This document shows, piece by piece, positions 59,575 through 64,000 of a stretch of 64,000 nucleotides of DNA. The stretch lies in assembly GCF_001984175.1 (NCBI RefSeq), contig NZ_MTQP01000063.1, positions 248,001 through 312,000 of the forward strand, written 5' to 3'. Made by a program: the position numbers and the translations under genes. Source of the stretch: Saccharothrix sp. ALI-22-I (lineage in GTDB: Bacteria > Actinomycetota > Actinomycetes > Mycobacteriales > Pseudonocardiaceae). Under the pieces are notes generated by a model. That model had not been told where the DNA came from, searched no databases, and saw only the letters and a list, made by a program, of their open reading frames with translations. How positions within the stretch are numbered: the first letter of the stretch is position 1; each line of letters opens with the position of its first letter.

Positions 59575-62500
59575 GCGCGGTGATACCCGAAGGACGGGCG
59601 GACGAGGTGTTCCGGTTCCCGGCTTCGTCCGGGCAGCGCAGGTTGTGGCTGGTCGACCAGCTGCTGCCCGCGAGCCCGGTCTACAACATCGGCTGGCGGG
59701 TCGGCGTCGACGGCCCGCTGGACGCGGACGCGTTGCAGGCGGCGTTGAACGCGCTGGTGGCGCGGCACGAGGCGTTGCGGACGCGGTTCGCCGCGGAGGA
59801 CGGCGTGCCGGTGCAGGTGGTGTCCGCGACGCTGACCGTGCCGTTGGTGCGGTTGTCGTCGGCGGACGTGGACGCGGCGGTGCGCGAGGAGGTGGGTCGG
59901 CCGTTCGTGCTGCACCACGGGCCGCTGTTACGCGCCGGTCTGATCGAGGTCACGTCTCAAGAGCACGTGTTGGTCCTGGTGCTGCACCACACGATCGCCG
60001 ACGGCTGGTCGTGCGCGGTGCTGTTCGACGAGCTGGCCCGGCTGTACGCCACCGAGGCCACGGGCGAACCGCACAACCTGCCCGACCTGCCCGTGCAGTA
60101 CCCGGACTACGCGGTGTGGCAACGGGAACAGGCCGACGGTGGAGCCTTCGCCGCCGACGCGGAGTTCTGGCGTGAGGCGCTGCACGGCGTGCCGACCGTG
60201 CTGCCGTTGCCGACCGACAAGACCCGACCGGCGACGCCCACCGGGCACGGCGCCGAGCTGCGGGCGGAACTGGGCGTCGACAACGGGTCGTTCGCCCGGC
60301 TGCTGGCCGTGTTCCAGTGCGTGCTGCACCGGGTGACCGGGCAGGCGGACTTCCTGGTGGCGACGCCCGTCGCGGCCCGCACCCGGCCGGAGACCGAGGG
60401 CCTGGTCGGTTTCGTGGCCAACACCCTGCCGCTGCGCGCGAAGTTCACCCCGGACACGACGTTCGGCGAGGTCGTCACGGCGACCGAGCACGCCACCGTG
60501 GCCGCGCTCGTCCACCAGGACCTGCCGTTCGAGCAGCTGGTGGACATCGTCTCGCCACAGCGGACACTGGCCCACGCGCCGCTGGTGCAGGTGATGTTCG
60601 CCGTCGAGCCGGTGCCGCCGGCGCGCAAGGCCGGTCCGATCACGTTGCGACCCGAGGCGGTGGCCAACGGCGGGGCGAAGTTCGACCTGTCGCTGACCGT
60701 CGAGCAGGCGGGCGAACGGTGGTTCGCGCGCTGGCAGTACGACTCCGAGCTGTTCACGCCGGAGACGATCGCCGCGCTGCACGCGGTGTTCGCCGCCGCC
60801 GTGCACGCCTCCCCCGCCGACCGGGTCGCCGAACTGCTGCTGACCGACGACTCACCGCAGGAACCGGCCGTCGAGGTGCCCGCGGAGACGGCCGCCGACC
60901 TGGTGTTCGCCGCGCTGGCCGAGCACCCGGACGCGGTCGCCGTCGAGGGCGCGTTGACGTGCGGTGAACTGGACCGTGCGGCCAACCGGCTCGCTCACGT
61001 GCTGCTCGCCGCGGGCGCGCGGCCGGATCAGCCGGTGGCGTTGTGCCTGGACCGCGGCGCACAGATGGTCGTCGGCATCCTCGCCGCGTGGCGCGTGGGC
61101 GCGGGTTACCTGCCGCTGGACCCGTCGTGGCCCGCCGCACGGCTCACCGCCATGGCCACCGGCTCCGACGTGCCGGTGCTCGTCACCGACGGCGCGTCGC
61201 GCGAGGTCACCGGGCCGTTGACCGGCCCGTGGACCGAGGTGGACCTGGACACCGCCGACCTCGACGCCCAACCGGACACTCCGCCACCGGCGACGAAGCA
61301 ACACCCGGAGATGCTGGCCTACGTCATCCACACCTCCGGGTCCACCGGCAAACCCAAGGGCGTCCGGTGCACCCAGGGCGGTCTCGCCGCGTTACTGCGC
61401 GCGATGGGCGAGATGATGGAGCTGACGCCCGCGGACCGGCTCGCCTCCATCACCACGCCTGCGTTCGATGTGTCCACAGTGGAAATGCTCGCTCCTCTCA
61501 TCAGCGGCGCGACGCTCGTGGTGATCCCGGCGGATGACGTGGCGGACGGCGCGCTGTTGCGGGCACGCATCGCCGATACCGAAGCGACCGTCGTACAGGG
61601 CGGTCCGGCGAGCTGGCGGATGGTCGTCGCGGCCGGTGGTGTGCCGGCGGGCGTGCGGCTGCGGATCAGCGGCGGCGAGGCGATGACCCGCGACCTGGCC
61701 GACGACCTCCAGACCGACGGCGCGACCCTGATCGACGGCTACGGCCCCACCGAGACCACGGTGTACTCGGCGGCCGGTGTCGTATCGCACGGGCCGGACC
61801 CGGTGCGGCTCGGGCCGGCGGTCAAGGGCACCTCGCTGTACGTGCTGGACCCGCTCATGCGCCCGGTGCCGCCTGGTGTGATCGGCGAGTTGCACATCGG
61901 CGGCGCGGGCGTGGCGCGCGGCTACCACGGTCTGCCCGGGATGACGGCGGACCGGTTCCGCCCCGACCCGTTCGGTTCGGCGGGCGGTCGGCTCTACGCG
62001 TCCGGCGACCTGGTCCGCCGGCACGCCGACGGGACGCTGGAGTTCCTGGGCCGCACCGATCGGCAGCTCAAGGTGCGCGGCTACCGGATCGAGCCGGGCG
62101 AGATCGAAGCCGTGCTCCGCGCTCACCCGGACGTGGCGCACGCGGTCGTGATCGCCTGGTCCGCGCACGCCGCCGACGTGCGGCTGGTCGCGTACGCGGT
62201 GCCCGCCGACCCTGGCCTGCACGAGGACGAGTTGCGCCGTCGGGTGCGACCGCACCTGGCCGCGCGCCTGCCCGACTACATGCTCCCGGCTGCGGTCGTC
62301 GTGCTGCCCGAACTGCCGCGCACCGGCACCGGCAAGATCGACCGGGACGCGTTGCCCGATCCGGTGTGGACGACCGACGACGTCGAGCGGGTCGAACCGC
62401 GTGACGACAACGAACGGCGGCTGGCGCAGATCTGGCGCGAGGTGCTGAGCATGCCCGTGGACGCGCCGCTGGGCGTGCACGACAACTTCTTCGCCCTGGG

Positions 62501-62738
62501 CGGCCACTCGTTGACCGCGACCCAGATGCTGGCCCGTGTCCGGGTAGCGCTGGACGTGGACCTGCCGTTGGCGACGCTGTTCGCCGCGCCCACCATCGCC
62601 GAGCTGTGCTCGAACCTGGGCGGCGGCACGGCGGGCACCCGCGGTCCGGTGCCGCTGCTCGATCAGCTGGACGAGCTGTCCGACGCGGAAATCGACCGCC
62701 TGCTCGGCACCTTGATCGACGACGAGGACGAGACATGA
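59571..62738 (+). CDS. NRPS module (C-A-T)
   Basis: A 1055-residue module. The condensation domain (about residues 15-440) has LHHTIADGW (about residue 138) and reads like an LCL domain: RLWLVDQLLPASPVYNI. The adenylation domain (about 450-940) has HTSGSTGKPKGV (about residue 586) and DGYGPTETTVYSA; a provisional GrsA-based code is D-V-V-Q-I-G-G-V-Y-K, which I cannot assign. The carrier domain has FFALGGHSLTAT (about residue 976). A short docking-like acidic tail follows (LDELSDAEIDRLLGTLIDDED), and there is no thioesterase. The GTG at 59571 overlaps the upstream stop (GTGA). It must hand its product on to a later protein, not visible here. Confidence 0.93.
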   Translation: MSAVIPEGRADEVFRFPASSGQRRLWLVDQLLPASPVYNIGWRVGVDGPLDADALQAALNALVARHEALRTRFAAEDGVPVQVVSATLTVPLVRLSSADVDAAVREEVGRPFVLHHGPLLRAGLIEVTSQEHVLVLVLHHTIADGWSCAVLFDELARLYATEATGEPHNLPDLPVQYPDYAVWQREQADGGAFAADAEFWREALHGVPTVLPLPTDKTRPATPTGHGAELRAELGVDNGSFARLLAVFQCVLHRVTGQADFLVATPVAARTRPETEGLVGFVANTLPLRAKFTPDTTFGEVVTATEHATVAALVHQDLPFEQLVDIVSPQRTLAHAPLVQVMFAVEPVPPARKAGPITLRPEAVANGGAKFDLSLTVEQAGERWFARWQYDSELFTPETIAALHAVFAAAVHASPADRVAELLLTDDSPQEPAVEVPAETAADLVFAALAEHPDAVAVEGALTCGELDRAANRLAHVLLAAGARPDQPVALCLDRGAQMVVGILAAWRVGAGYLPLDPSWPAARLTAMATGSDVPVLVTDGASREVTGPLTGPWTEVDLDTADLDAQPDTPPPATKQHPEMLAYVIHTSGSTGKPKGVRCTQGGLAALLRAMGEMMELTPADRLASITTPAFDVSTVEMLAPLISGATLVVIPADDVADGALLRARIADTEATVVQGGPASWRMVVAAGGVPAGVRLRISGGEAMTRDLADDLQTDGATLIDGYGPTETTVYSAAGVVSHGPDPVRLGPAVKGTSLYVLDPLMRPVPPGVIGELHIGGAGVARGYHGLPGMTADRFRPDPFGSAGGRLYASGDLVRRHADGTLEFLGRTDRQLKVRGYRIEPGEIEAVLRAHPDVAHAVVIAWSAHAADVRLVAYAVPADPGLHEDELRRRVRPHLAARLPDYMLPAAVVVLPELPRTGTGKIDRDALPDPVWTTDDVERVEPRDDNERRLAQIWREVLSMPVDAPLGVHDNFFALGGHSLTATQMLARVRVALDVDLPLATLFAAPTIAELCSNLGGGTAGTRGPVPLLDQLDELSDAEIDRLLGTLIDDEDET

Positions 62739-64000
62739 GCAGGGAAGCAGCCAGGAACCACGAAACGATTGTTGTCGGCGCGGGGCTCGCCGGCTCGCTG
62801 ACGGCTGTCTACCTGGCCCGGCGAGGGTTCCGGGTGCGGGTGTTGGAGCGGCGGGGCGATCCTCGGGCGCCGGGAGCGAAGGAAGAGGGCCGTTCGATCA
62901 ACCTGGGTCTCTCGCAACGCGGCATCGTCGCGTTGCGGGAAGTCGGCTTGCTGGAGCGGTTGGCGCCGCTGACCGTGCCGATGCGCGGCCGGGTCGTGCA
63001 CCTGCCCGACGGCACGCTCCGCTTCCAGCCCTACGGCCTGGCGGAAGACCAGATCCTGCACTCCATCCTGCGGCACGACCTCAACGTCGCGCTGGTGGAC
63101 GAGGCCGAACGGCTCGGCGTCGAGTTCTCCTGGGGCCAACGGGTCACCGCCGTGGACCGCACCAAACCCGCGGTCACCACCGACGACCAGGCCGTGCACA
63201 CCGCCGACCTCGTCGTCGGCGCGGACGGCGCGTTCTCCGCCGTGCGCACGCACCTGGGCCGCGGCCTGCGGATGGACCTGCACCAGGAGTTCCTGGAGTG
63301 GGGCTACAAGGAGCTGCTGATCCCGGTCGGCGACGACGGCGAGCCACGCACCGAACTGCGCGCGCTGCACGTGTGGCCGGGTGACGAGGGCCTGATCGTG
63401 GCGCACCCCAACGCGGACGGCTCGCTCACCGCGACCGTGTTCCTGCCGTTCGAGGGCGAACACGGGTTCGCCGGGCTCACCGAGGCCGGGCGGGTGCGGG
63501 AGTTCTTCGCCCGCCGCTTCCCCGACACGCTCACCCTCATCCCGGACGTGGTCGAGCAGTTCCTCGCGCACCCGCCGGCCAGTCTGGTCACCGTGCGCAC
63601 CGCGCCGTGGCACGTCACCACCGACGACGGACGCGGGGTCGTGCTGATCGGGGACGCCGCGCACGCCGTGTACCCGTTCTTCGGGCAGGGCATGAACGCC
63701 GCGTTCGAGGACTGTTCGGTGCTCAACCGGTGCCTGGCCACGCACCCGCACGACCTGCCGCAGGCGTTGGCCGCGTTCGAGGACTCCCGCCGGCCGCACA
63801 CGGACGTGCTCGCGGAGCTGTCCAAGCGCAACTTCGTGGAGCTGCGCGACAAGCTGCGCTCACCGCTGTTCACCGTCCGCAAGAAGGTGGACCTGGCGCT
63901 GCACCGGCTGCTCCCGAACGCGTGGGTGCCGCTCTACACCCTGATCGCGCACACCACGGTCCCCTACGGCGAGGCGTTGGCGCGGGCCCGGCGCCAGGAC
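62735..64000 (+). CDS. kmo: Kynurenine 3-monooxygenase, 5' part
   Basis: At least 422 residues, cut by the right edge; full-length enzymes are about 450-480. VVGAGLAGSLTAVYLARRG (about residues 13-31, quoted in part) and GRSINLGLSQRGIVAL are typical of the FAD site of kynurenine 3-monooxygenase. FLEWGYKELLIPV, LHVWPGDEGLIVAHPN and LIGDAAHAVYPFFGQGMNAAFEDC follow in the correct order. It hydroxylates kynurenine to 3-hydroxykynurenine with NADPH and O2, which suggests that the NRPS uses a 3-hydroxykynurenine- or 3-hydroxyanthranilate-type unit. Its ATG overlaps the NRPS stop. Confidence 0.92.
   Translation, partial: MSREAARNHETIVVGAGLAGSLTAVYLARRGFRVRVLERRGDPRAPGAKEEGRSINLGLSQRGIVALREVGLLERLAPLTVPMRGRVVHLPDGTLRFQPYGLAEDQILHSILRHDLNVALVDEAERLGVEFSWGQRVTAVDRTKPAVTTDDQAVHTADLVVGADGAFSAVRTHLGRGLRMDLHQEFLEWGYKELLIPVGDDGEPRTELRALHVWPGDEGLIVAHPNADGSLTATVFLPFEGEHGFAGLTEAGRVREFFARRFPDTLTLIPDVVEQFLAHPPASLVTVRTAPWHVTTDDGRGVVLIGDAAHAVYPFFGQGMNAAFEDCSVLNRCLATHPHDLPQALAAFEDSRRPHTDVLAELSKRNFVELRDKLRSPLFTVRKKVDLALHRLLPNAWVPLYTLIAHTTVPYGEALARARRQD

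Noticed and set aside
53818-62738. Predicting the amino acids chosen by the two A domains
   Set aside because: The codes I read by hand (DLLWLGGTFK and DVVQIGGVYK) match no code I remember, and manual alignment is error-prone.
1-64000. CRISPR arrays, tRNA and rRNA genes
   Set aside because: I saw no regularly spaced short repeats, and no tRNA- or rRNA-like stretches on reading both strands by eye.

Overview
The window is high-GC DNA with start-stop overlapping operons, GTG starts, MbtH-dependent NRPS genes, an ECF transporter operon of the type seen in Streptomyces, AfsR-type regulators and LacI-type operators. It is almost certainly a filamentous actinobacterium. I suspect the order Pseudonocardiales, but that is inference. 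Codon use is uniform, and the only clear mobile DNA is a truncated IS200/IS605-type tnpB.

Layout. 1-5.0 kb: an ECF vitamin/cofactor uptake operon (accessory protein, T component, fused ATPases, S component) interrupted by the tnpB remnant. 5-16.3 kb: housekeeping and regulatory genes, including an MFS exporter, an HD-domain/membrane-protein pair under a MarR regulator with a striking double operator, a TPR-Crp fusion regulator, an alditol-oxidase-like flavoenzyme and a PQQ-propeller membrane protein. This stretch also holds decayed genes: a DrrA/DrrB deletion fusion and an AfsR-like regulator.

16.2-34.9 kb: an unassigned biosynthetic cluster made of two divergent, tightly coupled operons. 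The leftward operon (11 genes) encodes two DegT aminotransferases, a UbiA-type prenyltransferase, an amine-oxidase-fold flavoenzyme, two adenylate-forming ligases, a methyltransferase, a CaiB-type CoA transferase, an AhpD-like protein, and at its end a flavin N-oxygenase/lyase pair resembling CreE/CreD, which make nitrite from aspartate. The rightward operon (6 genes) encodes two Gfo/Idh dehydrogenases, a TIM-barrel isomerase, an M20 hydrolase, an Ldh2-type reductase and a small unknown protein. Together they suggest an amino-cyclitol or amino-sugar-like unit plus an activated acyl or aryl unit, with nitrite available for a nitrogen-nitrogen or diazo bond. The product is unknown.

35-53 kb: mostly single genes. 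They include an EF-hand protein, a nucleotide-sugar dehydrogenase, secreted proteins, an F420-type oxidoreductase, endonuclease I, a redox neighbourhood (HemK-like methyltransferase, CDGSH protein, haem-oxygenase-like metalloenzyme, carboxylate-amine ligase, Rieske flavoprotein), a neutral ceramidase, and a secreted GH43 enzyme with two LacI-type operators upstream. 53.4 kb to the right edge: the start of an NRPS cluster, with an MbtH-like protein, a C-A-T module fused to a LanB-type (lantibiotic dehydratase) domain, a second C-A-T module, and a kynurenine 3-monooxygenase cut by the window edge. The NRPS-LanB fusion and the nitrite-forming cluster are the most interesting content.
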